A DNA stretch of 64,000 nucleotides from Psychromicrobium silvestre (GCF_013408295.1 NZ_JACBYQ010000002.1:496001-560000), one strand, 5' to 3'; shown: positions 42,989-53,056, counted from the first letter of the stretch. Notes: generated by a model not told the origin, from the letters alone. Program-made: numbers and translations.

Positions 42989-43746
42989 CCGACGCGGCCC
43001 CGCTACGTCGGGTTGAATCTTGTATGGGAACCGTCTTTTCCTTTGACATCCGCAGTCCCGGCGTCTCGACGGAGGCCTTACAGAAAACCATCGATTGGCT
43101 CCACTGGGTCGATGCAGTGTTCTCGACCTATCGCCCCGATAGCCAAATCAACCGCCTGGACCGAGGCGAACTCGTGTTAGCGCAATGCGATCCGGAGGTG
43201 CGGGAAGTTCTGGAACTTTCCGCCCAAGCTAAAGTCTCCACAGATGGTTATTTCACCGTCAGTATCGATCATCATCTTGACCCCTCCGGCATGGTCAAGG
43301 GTTGGGCCATCGAAAGAGCAAGTGAGATGCTCCGCGAAGCAGGATCATCTGCGCACGCCATTAACGGGGGCGGAGACATTCAGTTCTGCGGAGAGGCGGC
43401 ACCCGGACGCCCTTGGGCCGTCGGTATTGCAGATCCGTTTCGTCAAAACGCCCTCGCGGCCACGGTTACGGTCAGCGATCTGGCGGTGGCGACGTCGAGC
43501 ATAGCCGAGCGCGGACTCCACGTGATCAATCCACTCACCGGCCAGCCGGCAAAGGAATTGGCTAGCGTCACGCTCATCGGTGCCCGCCTCAGCCAAGTTG
43601 ATGCCTACGCAACCGCCGCACTGGCCATGGGCAACGGTGCGAGGGAATGGATCGAAGCTCTCGACCATATCGAAGGCCTCACCATCGGCCCCGCGGGTGA
43701 AACCTGGCAATCAACTGGGTTCACGAAGCACTCCGTGAACAGCTGA
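42985..43746 (+). CDS. apbE: FAD:protein FMN transferase
   Basis: 253 residues. ApbE motifs: CMGTVFSFDIR at the start, the flavin-contacting DPSGMVKGWAIERA, NGGGDIQFCG, and the metal-site segment LSQVDAYATAALAMG. It attaches FMN to threonine of the preceding exported protein. Shorter than the canonical 320-residue enzyme and without a signal peptide, typical of the actinobacterial short form. Completes a three-gene transmembrane electron-transfer module. Confidence 0.92.
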   Translation: MTDAAPLRRVESCMGTVFSFDIRSPGVSTEALQKTIDWLHWVDAVFSTYRPDSQINRLDRGELVLAQCDPEVREVLELSAQAKVSTDGYFTVSIDHHLDPSGMVKGWAIERASEMLREAGSSAHAINGGGDIQFCGEAAPGRPWAVGIADPFRQNALAATVTVSDLAVATSSIAERGLHVINPLTGQPAKELASVTLIGARLSQVDAYATAALAMGNGAREWIEALDHIEGLTIGPAGETWQSTGFTKHSVNS

Positions 43747-43859
43747 GCCCTAGCCGGTGTCTGAAGCTCCTGAAGACGAGCCGCAATCGGTCAAAAAGCG
43801 CGAAGCGAGTCACCAATAAAGAGCCAGCAAATCTTCACTCGACCGACTACATTGCTGCT

Positions 43860-44378
43860 ATGGCTAATTGGTTCAAAACTCAACCCCAGCAGCGAGAAGC
43901 GGAAGTGGTCGAGGCTTCGGCGTCAATCGAAATTTCCTCCGCCAAAGAGGGGGTGTGGGCTCTGATTAAGCCAGCTAGCACAGCTAAATATTTCCACTCC
44001 AGTCTGCTCCACGGTTTTAGAGTCCCCGGAACCCCGGAGGGCTTGGGTGAGATGCAATGTTTCATCTTCAAAGTGGGCGATCGAGAGAAAGTCTCTGTGA
44101 TCGAGATTGTTGAATACGTTCACCAGGAGCTGGCGGTCATCAGGGAACTCGTCACCGATGACCCCGCGGCACGAAGCTTTTTCAAACTCACCAGCTGCGT
44201 TGGCGGCACTACGTATGAATGCACTGACCGTTTTACGATCTCGGCAGAGCAAGTCGAGCACAAGGCTCAAATCATCGAACATCGTAGAAACCACATCCTT
44301 GACCACCTGGCCTTAACTAAGGATCTGGTGGAGAACGGTTGGCAAAAAGAGACCCCTCCAGACCTTACGCAGAACTAG
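43860..44378 (+). CDS. SRPBCC (START/cyclase-fold) family protein
   Basis: 172 residues with the helix-grip pattern: [24 protein letters not shown] at the beginning, mid-region [21 protein letters not shown], and a long C-terminal helix [19 protein letters not shown]. The family binds hydrophobic ligands; substrate unknown. Ends 4 bases overlapping the convergent aldo/keto reductase gene. Confidence 0.7.
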   Translation: MANWFKTQPQQREAEVVEASASIEISSAKEGVWALIKPASTAKYFHSSLLHGFRVPGTPEGLGEMQCFIFKVGDREKVSVIEIVEYVHQELAVIRELVTDDPAARSFFKLTSCVGGTTYECTDRFTISAEQVEHKAQIIEHRRNHILDHLALTKDLVENGWQKETPPDLTQN

Positions 44379-45232
44379 TCGATTCTGTGTCCACCCAACC
44401 TGCTGACCATGGCGGGGTCGCGGTGATCAAAGAAGAGGCTGGCCTCGGTATCCAAAGTGGTAACCTGACTCATTTGTTCCTCGGTGAGGGCGAAGTCGAA
44501 AATATCGAAGTTCTCGGCCATCCGATCGGCTCGGACAGATTTGGGGATGGCGACAACTTCACGCTGAATGAGCCAGCGAAGCACGATCTGAGCGACTGAT
44601 TTGCCGTGTGCTTCCGCGATACCGCTGAGCAAAGAATTGCTGAAGAGGTCATTCCTGCCCTCCGCGAACGGCCCCCAGGATTCGATCTGGACACCGTGCT
44701 CCTGCATTAACTTCTGATCTTCGGCGCGCTGGTGGAAAGGATGGGTCTCGACCTGATTCACGGCGGGGACGATTTGATTGTGATTGATGAGATCAACTAG
44801 CCGGTCAGGATGAAAATTCGACACTCCGATTGCGCGAATAAGCCCTTCCTGATGGAGTTCCTGCATGGCTCGCCACTCGCTGTAGTAGTCTCCGAGCGGC
44901 TGATGGATCAGGTACAGGTCGAGATAATCCAGGCCGAGCCGTTGCAGTGACTTATCGAAGGCAACCTTGGTATCGTCTTGGACGCTACCGCTCGGCGCAT
45001 GCTGGACCCAAAGCTTAGTGGTGATGAATAGTTCCTCGCGCTCAATTCCACTTGCTTTGATCGCAGCACCGACGGCTGTTTCATTGCCGTAAGCGGCCGC
45101 CGTATCCAGATGGCGGTAGCCGGCAGCAAGTGCTGCTTCAACAGCGGCTTGCGTTTCATCCTCGGGAATCTGGTAGACACCAAACCCCAAGATCGGCATC
45201 TTTACACCATTGTTCAGTGTCACGGTATTCAT
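44375..45232 (-). CDS. Aldo/keto reductase
   Basis: 285-residue (beta/alpha)8 NADPH-dependent carbonyl reductase of the 2,5-diketo-gluconic acid reductase type. Motifs: [27 protein letters not shown] (catalytic Asp and Tyr), FITTKLW (catalytic Lys), LYLIHQPLG with the histidine, and the cofactor segment [22 protein letters not shown] at 45232 follows GGAG; the TTG at 45235 is rejected. Confidence 0.95.
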   Translation of the reverse strand: MNTVTLNNGVKMPILGFGVYQIPEDETQAAVEAALAAGYRHLDTAAAYGNETAVGAAIKASGIEREELFITTKLWVQHAPSGSVQDDTKVAFDKSLQRLGLDYLDLYLIHQPLGDYYSEWRAMQELHQEGLIRAIGVSNFHPDRLVDLINHNQIVPAVNQVETHPFHQRAEDQKLMQEHGVQIESWGPFAEGRNDLFSNSLLSGIAEAHGKSVAQIVLRWLIQREVVAIPKSVRADRMAENFDIFDFALTEEQMSQVTTLDTEASLFFDHRDPAMVSRLGGHRID

Positions 45233-45310
45233 CAATACTCCTGTACTCTCGGGCGGTTATCGACCAATGTTTGCAGCTTACTGTGAGTTCCTGAGCTTCA
45301 GGATCAAGGG

Positions 45311-45904
45311 CTAATCCCGGTCGCCCACGCCACCGTTGGTGTGCTGCAAATGCGCTCGCTCGCCGTCGTGACTCAAGATCACAAGAATCTCCACCGGCCC
45401 CTCGTGCGCGCCGATAGCGTGCGGGATCATGGTGGAGAACTCGGCTGCATTGCCCGCCTGGACCAGGATGGTGCGCTCGCCAAGGCGCAACTCGGCGGTG
45501 CCCGATAGCACCGTGAACCAGTCCCGCCCAGGATGCACGCCCAGCTGCGCTATCGATGACACTGCTGTTGTGATCCGCATTTTTGCCACGGACATTCCGA
45601 AGGGGCTTCGCTCTTGAGCCAAGGTCCAGATGGTGGTTCCTCGGCCATCAATGCGCTGCGGACGAATCACCACGTCCTGGTCGTTCGGCGATTCGATGAG
45701 TTGATCGAGGGTCATATCGAGGGCGCGCGCAATCGGGACGAGCTGATCGAGGGCAATCCTTCGTTGCCCGGTTTCGATGCGGCTCAAATTCGACGGGCTC
45801 AGGAAGGTCCGCTCGGCAAGGGTGTCAAGAGACCAGCCACGGGCAAGACGGAGCGCCCGGATGCGGTGTCGAACTAGGGAATCGATATCTAACTCTTGCC
45901 TCAT
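45311..45904 (-). CDS. XRE-family regulator with cupin domain
   Basis: 197 residues: XRE HTH (about 12-70, RALRLARGWSLDTLAERTFL, SPSNLSRIETG) joined to a cupin fold (about 110-190) with HPGRDWFTVLSGTAELRLGE and HAIGAHEGPVEILVIL. These bind a small ligand to control nearby genes. ATG at 45904 is preferred to the 45967 start, which would run into the divergent methyltransferase promoter. Divergent from that gene with only 47 bases between. Confidence 0.9.
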   Translation of the reverse strand: MRQELDIDSLVRHRIRALRLARGWSLDTLAERTFLSPSNLSRIETGQRRIALDQLVPIARALDMTLDQLIESPNDQDVVIRPQRIDGRGTTIWTLAQERSPFGMSVAKMRITTAVSSIAQLGVHPGRDWFTVLSGTAELRLGERTILVQAGNAAEFSTMIPHAIGAHEGPVEILVILSHDGERAHLQHTNGGVGDRD

Positions 45905-45951
45905 ACGCAATAGTGTATGCCTACTTAGCAATATCCGCTTAGGCTGAGGAG
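45905..45951. promoter_or_regulatory. Short divergent promoter region
   Basis: 47 bases serve both the XRE-cupin gene and the methyltransferase, so promoters must overlap and the regulator likely controls both. The methyltransferase ribosome site GAGGAG is at its end. No clear operator symmetry was recognised. Confidence 0.45.
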
Positions 45952-46773
45952 ATGGCTCCTCATACACACCCTCATCGCCACGGCTCGATTGCCGAACTGC
46001 TCGATCTGGACGCCCAGGTTTTACACCAGTATCTGCGCGGGTTGATGGCTTGGCTGAAGGCTCAAGTAGAGCTACCAGCCAGCAGAATTCTGGATATTGG
46101 GGCAGGAACGGGTACCGGGACTATTGCCCTAGCCCAGCAATTCGCGAACGCCGAGGTAATAGCCCTAGATATTTCGCCCGAGATGCTTGACCACATCCAG
46201 GCCCGAGCAACGGCGAACAACCTGAGCAGCCGAGTATCAACCGTACAAATGGATCTCGACGGCGGCTGGCCCGAGTTGGGCTTCTTTGACCTAGCTTGGT
46301 CCTCCTCGGCACTTCACGAGCTGGCGAATCCCGGCCACACTTTTAACAATCTCTTCCGCGTGCTAAACCCTGGTGGGCTAGCCGTCGTCGTCGAAATGGG
46401 CACGCATCCGCGGTTTCTGGAGGACACCACCAGCGAAGGGTTAGAGACCCGCATTCGTGGCCTGCTTCGCGAAACAGGCCGGGAGCAGGCCGATCACCCT
46501 GAATGGAGCGAGAACCTTGAGCGGGCTGGCTTCACTTTGCTTGAAAAGAAATCGTTCTCGATTGACCTGGCGCTGAACGGCGACTCAGTTGGCGGACGCT
46601 ACGCCCAGACCTACTTCCAGAGAATCCAGCCCTTCATCGCACCCCAATTATCGACGTCGGATTGCTCCGCACTGGAAACTCTCCTTGCGGATCACGGTGC
46701 GCAGAGCCTCCTCCACCGGGATGACCTGCGCCTACGCGCCGAGAGAACGGCATGGGCAGCCAGCCGTCCCTGA
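45952..46773 (+). CDS. Class I SAM-dependent methyltransferase
   Basis: 273 residues. SAM-binding motif ILDIGAGTGTGTIALAQQF, the acidic end of strand 2 VIALDISPEMLDHI, and motif VQMDLDGGWPELGFFDLAWS. N-terminal His-rich opening MAPHTHPHRHGS is unusual and could bind metal. Substrate unknown. Under the same promoter region as the XRE-cupin regulator. Confidence 0.92.
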   Translation: MAPHTHPHRHGSIAELLDLDAQVLHQYLRGLMAWLKAQVELPASRILDIGAGTGTGTIALAQQFANAEVIALDISPEMLDHIQARATANNLSSRVSTVQMDLDGGWPELGFFDLAWSSSALHELANPGHTFNNLFRVLNPGGLAVVVEMGTHPRFLEDTTSEGLETRIRGLLRETGREQADHPEWSENLERAGFTLLEKKSFSIDLALNGDSVGGRYAQTYFQRIQPFIAPQLSTSDCSALETLLADHGAQSLLHRDDLRLRAERTAWAASRP

Positions 46774-46919
46774 CTCCTAAAGTCATGAGGTGATCTAGCA
46801 TTTCCAGAACCGAACAAGGGGACCGGAGCTTTGAGACGTTCAGCCAGGCTGGGGCGGGCACGTGGGGCGATCAGATTATCGGTCTGTTTACCGTGTTTGC
46901 TGAGTGCAATGCGGGATAG

Positions 46920-47345
46920 TCTGGAATCTTCTGGATCAATCCGACGCTGGATGAGTTGAGCTGGATCGACGCGGAGCGCTGGTTTTTCTACACGGCGAAA
47001 AAACACCTGGAAGCAATCCAAGCCGAACGAATTTCTCCCCGCCCCGGTTAGCGAGGTTCCCAACGAAACCCATAAGGGTGCAGCCGGTCTCGTCACCAGC
47101 GACCGTAAGCGGCAGCATCCGAACGTGCGGATCATCCTGTCGCGCTCCGGCGGTAACACGCCGCTCCTCGCCCCACGGGTGGCGGTGCTCTCTAATTATC
47201 TCGGCTGTGAGCTGAGCCCCGAGGAGATCATTTCCGACTTTCGAATCTTCTACTTCGAAACCGCGCCGTCGGACTTTGAAACCAATCTGAGGACGCTGGA
47301 AGGTTTTGTGCCTACGGAGCAGATCCTCAATCAGCCGCAGACGCG
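46920..47345 (+). pseudogene. Amidohydrolase family 2 (decarboxylase-type) remnant
   Basis: Broken 3' part of an ACMSD-like amidohydrolase. Frames must be joined by shifts: LDELSWIDAERWFFY (about 46943-46993), then PGSNPS near 47010 in another frame, then from 47029 EFLPAPVSEVPNETHKGAAG, VRIILSRSGGNTP and LAPRVAVLSNYLGCELSPEE. The usual SHAGGN motif reads SRSGGN, so the metal-binding histidine is lost. The 5' half is missing. The tail after about 47345 is out of family. Confidence 0.75.
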
Positions 47346-47389
47346 CGTGCTGCTACCCCGGTGCCCCCTAGGGAGGCAAGAGTCAGCAG

Positions 47390-48373
47390 TTAGCTATTTT
47401 GACGATAACTATCGATAGCCGGATCATAAATGGCCACAGCCAAAGTGGTGTCACTCTGCCCGTAGTAGGCAAACCAGCGCCCCTTGAACGCAACGAGCCC
47501 TTCAACAAAAGTGACATTTGAGACGAGCCCATGAGTGTCTTCGAACGACTGCGGCACCAACCAGGGGGTGGTCATCTTAGCCACGACTTGGGTTGGGTTG
47601 GAAACGGGGATGGCAATCTGCCCGCAACGATAGTCGACTTCGGATGGTGATTCTGCCTGTGCGGAGTTGATCAAGAAGATCATCAGCCCATTCTCGGTGA
47701 GCACGGGCGGGGCTCCGATTTCCACCAGGGTTCCGTCCCACTGCCCAGGGGTAGGGGCATAAATTGGTTGTGCTTCATTGCAGGGGGTCCAATGGAGTAG
47801 GTCCATGGAGGTGGCCGAATAGATTGCGCCCTCGCCGAAGTACATGTAGTACTGGCCATCTATTGGCTGGTTATGAATTACCCCGGCTTTGCTCCAGGGC
47901 TGGTCCGGTCCGTAGGGCAGGGTTGCCCAGGTGTTGAAACCCGGGAAAATCGGGCCGTGCTTTGTCCAGCTCTGGAGATCGGTGGAGGTAGCTAGGCAGA
48001 GTTGGGCGGTCTCACCGTTGAAGCCCGTGTAGGTGAGGTAATAGGTGTTTTCGATCCGAGCGATCCGGGGGTCTTCACACCCCTTACTCTCATAGTCGAA
48101 TTCGGGGACCAGCACAGGATCGGCTTGGCGTTCGAAATGGATTCCGTCGCTGCTCGTTGCGATGCCGATATGAGACACCAAATCGGCGGCGTGCCCCCGA
48201 TATAGCAGCACCACCTTGTCGTCGACGACGAGCGCTGCCGGGTTATAGAGGTTCGATGACTCCCAACCTTCGCCTTGGGGCCGCAATATGGGATTCCCCG
48301 GATGTGGCGTGAACGGACCCAGGGGGAAGGAGGCGTGCGGGAGCGGAGCTTGGGTGGAGGCATCGAGGCGCAT
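47390..48373 (-). CDS. GH130-type beta-mannoside phosphorylase/hydrolase
   Basis: 327-residue five-bladed beta-propeller. Motifs: PHPGNPIL at the start, YNPAALVVDDKVVLLYRG, GCEDPRIARI (conserved Glu-Asp-Pro-Arg), and the later FGEGAIYSATSMDLLHW blade. GH130 enzymes phosphorolyse or hydrolyse beta-1,4- or beta-1,2-mannosides. Opposite strand to the GH2 gene with the TetR gene between, part of the same sugar locus. Phosphorylase versus hydrolase cannot be told by eye. Confidence 0.88.
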   Translation of the reverse strand: MRLDASTQAPLPHASFPLGPFTPHPGNPILRPQGEGWESSNLYNPAALVVDDKVVLLYRGHAADLVSHIGIATSSDGIHFERQADPVLVPEFDYESKGCEDPRIARIENTYYLTYTGFNGETAQLCLATSTDLQSWTKHGPIFPGFNTWATLPYGPDQPWSKAGVIHNQPIDGQYYMYFGEGAIYSATSMDLLHWTPCNEAQPIYAPTPGQWDGTLVEIGAPPVLTENGLMIFLINSAQAESPSEVDYRCGQIAIPVSNPTQVVAKMTTPWLVPQSFEDTHGLVSNVTFVEGLVAFKGRWFAYYGQSDTTLAVAIYDPAIDSYRQNS

Positions 48374-48423
48374 TTGCGTCGCCTTTCGGAGTGGTTGGGT
48401 TGACGGGTGGAAAATAGCGAGTA

Positions 48424-49023
48424 TCAGGCGTCAGGGTCTGGAAGCGATTCGCGGCGCTCGGCCAGGACGCGTGTCAGATCACGAGCGATATCGGAGGAGG
48501 AGACAGATTTGTCACTTTGCCGCCAGACATCGGCGGCAGTTTCGACGATCAGAATAGCGATGCGGGCAGACATGACTACTTCAAAGTCCGAAGTAGCCTT
48601 CCCTAGGCGTTGAGCGATCAGGGCTCCGAGTCGAGCCCGTTGATCGTCAAGATGGTCCCAGAGCTTGGCCCGGGCCGCGGGGGATTGATCAATGATTGAA
48701 CGGATTAGCAGGCTATCTTCCGGCTGTTCATCTTCAATTCTCAGAACCGCGTCGATGGCCTTAGTGAGTGCCACGCCGATACTTAGGCTGGGTGGCTGAG
48801 CCTCAAAGACCTCGGTTAGATGATCGAAGGTGGATTGGAAGCTTTCGAGGACGATCGTATCTTTGCTGGGGAAGTATCGATAGAGCGTAGAAGGGCTGAG
48901 CTCCACGGCTTCGGCGATGCTTTCCATCGTAGTTTCAGCGAACCCCCGTTCCTTGAAGAGCTTCACTGCTTCCGCCACAATGTTCTGCCGGTTTCTGAGT
49001 GCTTTCTTCTCTCGTAGTCCCAT
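48424..49023 (-). CDS. TetR-family regulator of the mannoside locus
   Basis: 199 residues: HTH at about 12-58 (RQNIVAEAVKLFKERGFAET, VELSPSTLYRYFPSKDTIVL), then a helical ligand domain. It lies between the GH130 gene and the divergent GH2 gene; the intergenic region has inverted repeats and a motif repeated upstream of the 54982 esterase, so it is the likely repressor of both units, with a mannoside as inducer (inference). Confidence 0.9.
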   Translation of the reverse strand: MGLREKKALRNRQNIVAEAVKLFKERGFAETTMESIAEAVELSPSTLYRYFPSKDTIVLESFQSTFDHLTEVFEAQPPSLSIGVALTKAIDAVLRIEDEQPEDSLLIRSIIDQSPAARAKLWDHLDDQRARLGALIAQRLGKATSDFEVVMSARIAILIVETAADVWRQSDKSVSSSDIARDLTRVLAERRESLPDPDA

Positions 49024-49041
49024 GCCAGGATCTTAGCAGAA

Positions 49042-49090
49042 ACTATCGTTTGACAGTAGCTATAAAATAATAGAGACTACCATTTTATAG
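49042..49090. promoter_or_regulatory. Operator region between TetR and beta-mannosidase genes
   Basis: Contains TGACAGTAGCTA (49051-49062), ACTACCAT (49076-49083), and a perfect inverted repeat CTATAAAAT (49060-49068) / ATTTTATAG (49082-49090). The first two words recur at 54922-54945. Likely TetR binding site over the divergent promoters. Confidence 0.6.
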
Positions 49091-49120
49091 GTCATCGCCG
49101 CGTCTACAAGGAAGCAGGCC

Positions 49121-51727
49121 ATGAACGCAAGAGAAACAACGTCGTCGCTCACTGATTTTGAAATTACTCATACCGACTCCACAATCACTTTGGCTCAGCT
49201 CGGGGCAGATTGCTCCTTGGCCTGGATTCCCGCTTCGGTACCTGGTGAAGTTCATGCCGCACTGGTCGATCAAGGTCAGCTCAGACACCCCTACCTGAAC
49301 CAGCATGAGGATGACGCCAGATGGGTGGAGGATCGCGTTTGGTGGTATCGCAGCCACTTCGATACCACCAGTATCGACGCTGAGGATGAGCGACTTCGCC
49401 TGGTTTTCCACGGCCTCGATTCGGTGGCAACCATCTGGCTGAACGGGGTGGAGCTTGGACATCATGAGAACATGTTTCGGCCAGCAATCTTTGAGGTGTC
49501 GGCCCTACTTCAACCTCAGAACACTCTAATTGTGCGGCTTGATGTACCGCTAGCAGGCCTTTCTGAGCCGGAGAGCGCGGCCGAAATGGCTCGGCGTATC
49601 AAAATCGGTATGCAGGCGTCATCAGTGAGCACCACGGAGGAAACCACATCTCACTTCGACGACGTCCGGCATACTCTTAGGCGTAAATCAAGCTTTTCCT
49701 GGGGTTGGGACTTCGCCCCGCGGCTACCTTCGGTTGGTATCTGGCGGCCCGTTGAGCTGCTCAGAGAAAAAGGCGCGGTGATTGCTGGGCATCATTTTCG
49801 TACCCAGGAACTCGATCTAGAGCGTCGAGTGGCGACCGCGGTGATCGACGTCGAGGTTGACCGGTTCGCCTATAACGGAAGGCTCTCCCTATCCCTTGGA
49901 TTGCGTTCACCGGACGGGATCTCTTTCGAAACCCCGGTGGAGTTGGCAGAGGCGGAATCGGTTGCTTCGGTGACGTTTGAAATCACCGAAGTCCACCCGT
50001 GGTGGACGCACGACCTTGGTACGCCAAACCGCTATGAACTGGCCATCGACCTGTTCTCTGAAGATGGTCTTCTTGACCAAAAACGAGAACTAGTAGGCAT
50101 CCGCACCATCACCCTCGATCGCACCGCCGATGCTGAAGGAGGGAATCGATTCCAATTCATCCTAAATGGCCAGCCGATTTATAGCCGCGGTGCCTGTCTG
50201 GTGCCAACCACGATGATGCTCGGCACGACCTCCCCTAATCACTACCGCCAACTCGTGGAGATGGCGGCAGCAGCTCAGATGAATATGATCCGCGTCTGGG
50301 GTGGCGGGGTTTACGAAGACGAAGTGTTCTTCCAGGCAGCCGACGAAAGGGGGATCTTGGTATGGCAAGACTTCCTCTTGGCCTGTTTGGATTACCCCAG
50401 TGAGGATCCACAGTTCGCCGAGGAGATAGCGCTTGAAGCTCGGTACCAGGTCAGGCGGCTACGCAATCATCCAAGCCTGGCACTGTGGGCCGGTAACAAC
50501 GAAGTACAGGCCATGCACCAGCTTGCCTGGGGGAATCTAGATCCCGGTAACTGGGGTTACGACTTTTTCCACGAACTGTTTCCCAGTGTCATTGCCGCAG
50601 AGAGCCCGGAGATTCCCTATTCTCCCGGTAGTCCCTGGGGTCAAGGTGATCCGGCCGGAGTGAATGGAGTGCTCGACGGCGATCGCCACGCTTGGGAGGT
50701 CTGGCACGGTATTGGGGTGGGGGCGGTCTCACCGGAGAAGTACGCAAGCCAAGGCGAGGCGATGCATTTCGAACGCTACAAATACGACACCGGGAAATTC
50801 ATCAGCGAATTTGGCTTGCTCGCTGCCCCCGAACGGAAAACTCTAGAGCGCTGGATCAGTGCTGAACACCTCGCCCTAGATAGTCCTGTATTTCGCTCAC
50901 ACATCAAGGACAACCCCAAAGGTAAGGGAGATGCGCTGTTAGAGATCGAAACAGGACTCCCTCTCGACGTCGACGAATATATCGACTTCACTATGGCAAC
51001 CCAGGCCGAAGGGTTGAAATTCGGGATAGAACATTATCGTCGTCAATCCGGAAACTCGGGGGCTTTGGTCTGGCAGCTTAACGATCCGTGGCCGGGGATG
51101 AGTTGGTCACTTATTGACCACGATCTTCGACCAAAGGCCGGTTACCACTTCGTTCAACGTGCTTTTGCCCCCATCCTCGCCTCATTCTTTAGGCGCGATG
51201 ACGGTGGTCTTGAGCTGTGGCTGAGTAACAGTACCTCCGAGGCGATCCGAACCACACTCGTTGCCGAGATTGAGACAATTTCGGGTTCATCGATCAACAA
51301 GGTGATATTGCCAACGACCGTGGGGGCAGGAGAGACGAAGCTGGTGTTTAGTTGGGCTGCGAATCAGATCGGGACCGGTTCGGATCGGGTTGCTTGGGTG
51401 AATAGTACAGATAATCGTGTAGCGGCTAACCGGACCTTTTTCGCGCATCTCAAGGATATTTCCTGGCCCCAACCCTCCCTTTCCCTTGAATTCGAATCCA
51501 CTGGGAAACATTCGGGGGTGCTAACCCTCAGCTCGGACGCGTATAGCTACCTGACTCGGGTCAGCAGTAGTGACCGGACGGCACGCTTCGACCGGAACTA
51601 CCTGGACTTACGTCCCCGGGAAAGTATCAAAATCAAGGTCACCGATATCGAAGGTGATCCATCGAACACGCTTTTCACAGCGCAGAGCTACCGCGGCGCA
51701 ACGTCAGTCCAGGCCACCCACACCTGA
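49121..51727 (+). CDS. Beta-mannosidase, glycoside hydrolase family 2
   Basis: 868-residue cytosolic GH2 enzyme releasing terminal beta-mannose. N-terminal jelly-roll (VPGEVHAALVDQG, WVEDRVWWYRSHF, VFHGLDSVATIWLNG), Ig-like domain, then the TIM barrel with MIRVWGGGVYEDEVFFQAAD, acid/base Glu in WAGNNEVQAM (about 462) and nucleophile Glu in FISEFGLLA (about 562). The length fits beta-mannosidases. ATG after AAGGAAG. First gene of a transporter and esterase operon. Confidence 0.94.
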   Translation: MNARETTSSLTDFEITHTDSTITLAQLGADCSLAWIPASVPGEVHAALVDQGQLRHPYLNQHEDDARWVEDRVWWYRSHFDTTSIDAEDERLRLVFHGLDSVATIWLNGVELGHHENMFRPAIFEVSALLQPQNTLIVRLDVPLAGLSEPESAAEMARRIKIGMQASSVSTTEETTSHFDDVRHTLRRKSSFSWGWDFAPRLPSVGIWRPVELLREKGAVIAGHHFRTQELDLERRVATAVIDVEVDRFAYNGRLSLSLGLRSPDGISFETPVELAEAESVASVTFEITEVHPWWTHDLGTPNRYELAIDLFSEDGLLDQKRELVGIRTITLDRTADAEGGNRFQFILNGQPIYSRGACLVPTTMMLGTTSPNHYRQLVEMAAAAQMNMIRVWGGGVYEDEVFFQAADERGILVWQDFLLACLDYPSEDPQFAEEIALEARYQVRRLRNHPSLALWAGNNEVQAMHQLAWGNLDPGNWGYDFFHELFPSVIAAESPEIPYSPGSPWGQGDPAGVNGVLDGDRHAWEVWHGIGVGAVSPEKYASQGEAMHFERYKYDTGKFISEFGLLAAPERKTLERWISAEHLALDSPVFRSHIKDNPKGKGDALLEIETGLPLDVDEYIDFTMATQAEGLKFGIEHYRRQSGNSGALVWQLNDPWPGMSWSLIDHDLRPKAGYHFVQRAFAPILASFFRRDDGGLELWLSNSTSEAIRTTLVAEIETISGSSINKVILPTTVGAGETKLVFSWAANQIGTGSDRVAWVNSTDNRVAANRTFFAHLKDISWPQPSLSLEFESTGKHSGVLTLSSDAYSYLTRVSSSDRTARFDRNYLDLRPRESIKIKVTDIEGDPSNTLFTAQSYRGATSVQATHT

Positions 51728-51771
51728 TCCAGCTCTTCAATCACTCACACCATTAAGCAATGAGGCTCATT

Positions 51772-53025
51772 ATGGCAAGCAATATCGGACTCGAGGGATC
51801 CATCGTGCCTGCGAACAAAGGCGAAGGGCGTACCAGGCTTGGGCGATTTGTCCCGTTACTGTTGGCTGCCCAGCTTGGCTGGTCTATTCCTAATAACGCC
51901 GCCAGTGCGCTCTTGCAGGCGGGCTCCAGCACGATTGCTCCAAATGACAAGATCGGCTTCTACGCGACGATGTCAACCATCGGAGCCATCCTGGCGGTAG
52001 TAGCAATTATCCTTGGTGGTGCACTGTCCGACCGGACTCGGACGCGTTTTGGCAAAAGGATCCCGTGGATCATCGGTGGCAGCGTACTCGCCACTCTCGG
52101 ACTTTTCTCTACTGGACTGACTACTAATCCGGTGTTGGTTATCGCAGGCTTCGCGCTGTATCAGATGGCGTTGAACGCGATGCTGGGAGCAATTTTTGCA
52201 CTTACCCCAGACTACTTGGCTCAGTCTGTGTTGGGCAGGGCGTCCGCGGTCAGCGGAGCAGGAGTGCTCTTGGGCGGGATCCTTGGCGGGATTATCTCGG
52301 CCATTTTCATCACTGTTCCACAACAGGGATTGATGATTATTCCGTGGCTCATTTTGATAGCTGCCATTGTGCTCGGTATCTTTCTGCCGCCTCGGCCTAA
52401 TGTCGATGAAGCCCGGGAATCCCTCAGCCTCCTCGGTTTCCTCAAGTACCTCCGACCACCGAAAGACGGTCAGTTCTGGTGGGTCTTTGCGGGACGGTTC
52501 CTGTTCATCCTTGCGCTGTTCATGACCGTTCAGTACCAGTACTTCATCGCCACCGAGTATCTCGGACTTGAAACTCAAGCCGCCGGGAACCTGCTAGCCC
52601 TTACCTCCATAGTGCTTGCCATCTGCGCCGGTGCTGCAACCCTGGTTGCGGGACCACTCTCTGACCGAATAGGGCGGAAACCCTTCGTCATCGGTGCCCC
52701 ACTGATGGCCGCCGTTGGAGTTCTCCCACTGATCTTCGCTCACCAACCCTGGGCCCTAGTGGTGTTCTTCGTTCTCGGCGGCCTGGCCTATGGCGGTTAT
52801 CTGTCGGTGGATGCGGCCTTGATGGTAGAGGTGCTGCCTAACCAAGAAAGCACGGCGAAAGACCTCGCTGTGCTGAACGCGGCCAATAGTCTTCCCCTGG
52901 TTTTCGCTCCGGCACTTGCTGGATTGCTGGTGACCATTGGCGGGTACCAAGGGAGCTTTATCGCCACGGTAGTCACCGCCGTCGCCGGTGCTGTCTGCAT
53001 TTTCTTCGTCAAGCGAGTGCGCTGA
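51772..53025 (+). CDS. MFS transporter, probable sugar importer
   Basis: 417 residues with about 12 membrane helices; the loop GGALSDRTRTRFGKRIPWII between helices 2 and 3 and its counterpart VAGPLSDRIGRKPFVIG after helix 8 are MFS/GPH signatures. Being downstream of the beta-mannosidase it likely imports manno-oligosaccharides. ATG at 51772, 5-6 bases after GAGG, is preferred over ATG at 51760. Confidence 0.9.
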   Translation: MASNIGLEGSIVPANKGEGRTRLGRFVPLLLAAQLGWSIPNNAASALLQAGSSTIAPNDKIGFYATMSTIGAILAVVAIILGGALSDRTRTRFGKRIPWIIGGSVLATLGLFSTGLTTNPVLVIAGFALYQMALNAMLGAIFALTPDYLAQSVLGRASAVSGAGVLLGGILGGIISAIFITVPQQGLMIIPWLILIAAIVLGIFLPPRPNVDEARESLSLLGFLKYLRPPKDGQFWWVFAGRFLFILALFMTVQYQYFIATEYLGLETQAAGNLLALTSIVLAICAGAATLVAGPLSDRIGRKPFVIGAPLMAAVGVLPLIFAHQPWALVVFFVLGGLAYGGYLSVDAALMVEVLPNQESTAKDLAVLNAANSLPLVFAPALAGLLVTIGGYQGSFIATVVTAVAGAVCIFFVKRVR

Positions 53026-53056
53026 GAACTTCTCACACTCTTAGGAAGGTTCACTC

